Source: Bacteroidota bacterium
Lineage (GTDB): Bacteria > Bacteroidota > Bacteroidia > Chitinophagales > Chitinophagaceae
Reading direction: 5' to 3'
Length of the DNA: 64,000 nt
Assembly (NCBI GenBank): GCA_018268015.1
Contig: JAFDXJ010000050.1
Span: forward strand, 310,001-374,000
Position numbers and translations under genes: made by a program
In this document: positions 63,651 to 64,000 of the stretch, piece by piece
Position numbering within the stretch: the stretch's first letter is position 1
Layout: each line of letters opens with the position of its first letter
Notes under the pieces: generated by a model
The model's input: only the letters and a program-made list of their open reading frames with translations
Told to the model about the DNA's origin: nothing
Database searches by the model: none

Positions 63651-64000
63651 ATGCAATTACTATCCGCCCAACAGATGCAGCAATGGGATGCATGGACGAT
63701 TAAAAATGAGCCGGTATCATCTATTGATCTTATGGAAAGAGCGGCCTTGGCTTGTGTTGCATTTTTAGAAGAAAATAATTTACTGAATTCATCAATTAAA
63801 ATTTTTTGTGGCAAAGGAAACAATGGCGGAGATGGGCTTGCCATGGCCAGAATATTCATAGAGAAGGGTCTTCATCCCAAAATTTACATTGTAGAAATGG
63901 GCAGCATGGGCAGTGATGATTTCCAGGTAAATCTTCAAAGGCTACATCAATTATCAACAAATATTCATTTTTTACAATCCAAAGAATATTTTCCGGAGAT
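63651..64000 (+). CDS. nnrE: NAD(P)H-hydrate epimerase (YjeF N-terminal domain), 5' part
   Basis: Open to the right edge; about 116 codons are visible. The translation begins MQLLSAQQMQQWDAW, has SSIDLMERAALACVAFL and the YjeF_N nucleotide loop FCGKGNNGGDGLAMARIF (~53-70). The enzyme interconverts the R and S epimers of hydrated NAD(P)H so they can be repaired; in many bacteria it is fused to the dehydratase NnrD, which would lie beyond the window. The ATG is 4 bases after a TAATTTTA box (variant of TAnnTTTG) and 80 bases after the macroglobulin gene. Confidence 0.92.
   Translation, partial: MQLLSAQQMQQWDAWTIKNEPVSSIDLMERAALACVAFLEENNLLNSSIKIFCGKGNNGGDGLAMARIFIEKGLHPKIYIVEMGSMGSDDFQVNLQRLHQLSTNIHFLQSKEYFPE

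Noticed and set aside
63571..63768. TTG-started 65-codon frame after the macroglobulin gene
   Set aside because: It overlaps the nnrE start at 63651 in another frame, and nnrE has strong family motifs.
1..64000. Mobile elements, prophage or CRISPR arrays
   Set aside because: No transposase, integrase, terminal inverted repeats, phage genes or regularly spaced repeats were found.

Overview
The window is AT-rich bacterial chromosome from a member of the Bacteroidota, most likely a Chitinophagaceae-type organism. This rests on several signs. There is a fused SecD-SecF protein, a type IX secretion C-terminal sorting domain, a PorG/DUF6089-type barrel, and families largely confined to this phylum (DUF1573, DUF2851, DUF6600, HU-CCDC81). 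Promoters carry the TAnnTTTG minus-7 box, and Shine-Dalgarno sequences are almost entirely absent. The genus is not determinable by eye. I saw no insertion sequence, prophage, CRISPR array, rRNA or toxin-antitoxin pair. One tRNA gene, tRNA-Val(UAC), is present.

Layout. 1-5.5 kb: the end of a LolA-like gene, cmk, a fused 2-oxoacid dehydrogenase E1 alpha/beta gene, two tandem DUF1573 genes and an orphan 188-aa gene. 5.5-20.7 kb: prfC, glmS, miaE, secDF, an FKBP lipoprotein, a small membrane protein, a membrane-anchored HU-CCDC81/SPOR-like protein, a YhhN protein, groS-groL, a T9SS cargo protein, and a two-gene unit of an HMA-like membrane protein plus a truncated-globin lipoprotein. 20.7-32.9 kb: topA, a small secreted protein, lipA, a barrel protein divergent from an OsmC gene, DUF2851, maf-ubiA-kdsC, an exonuclease/GIY-YIG fusion, a second OsmC gene, and the N-degron pair clpS-aat. 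33-42.6 kb: patatin, tRNA-Val, EamA, a large GH31 glycosidase, a small acidic protein, mtaB, DUF6600 and a beta-lactamase-fold lipoprotein. 42.6-47.1 kb: a GlmU-like protein, tpiA, a flippase and a glycosyltransferase, all on the plus strand. 47.2-64 kb: uvrA, a PorG-like barrel, elaA, usp, rarA, a small membrane protein, aspS, sucD, a 2039-aa alpha-2-macroglobulin and the start of nnrE.

Most of this is core housekeeping: translation, tRNA modification, protein folding and export, DNA repair and envelope biogenesis. Functional pairings visible in the order are clpS-aat (N-degron recognition and tagging), groS-groL, maf-ubiA-kdsC (one probable transcript), and a candidate glycan cassette at 42.6-47.1 kb. 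Many genes have a minus-7 promoter box only 3-11 nt from the start codon, which predicts leaderless or nearly leaderless mRNAs. In two cases (13806 and 32849) a TTG that looks like an upstream start codon is simply the last three bases of that promoter box.

No unmistakable new multi-gene system is present. The best leads are the HU-CCDC81-TM-SPOR protein as a possible nucleoid-to-septum tether, DUF2851 as a possible Fe-S nuclease-like family, the globin/HMA-like exported pair, and a hairpin holding a perfect Shine-Dalgarno next to a 9-codon ORF.
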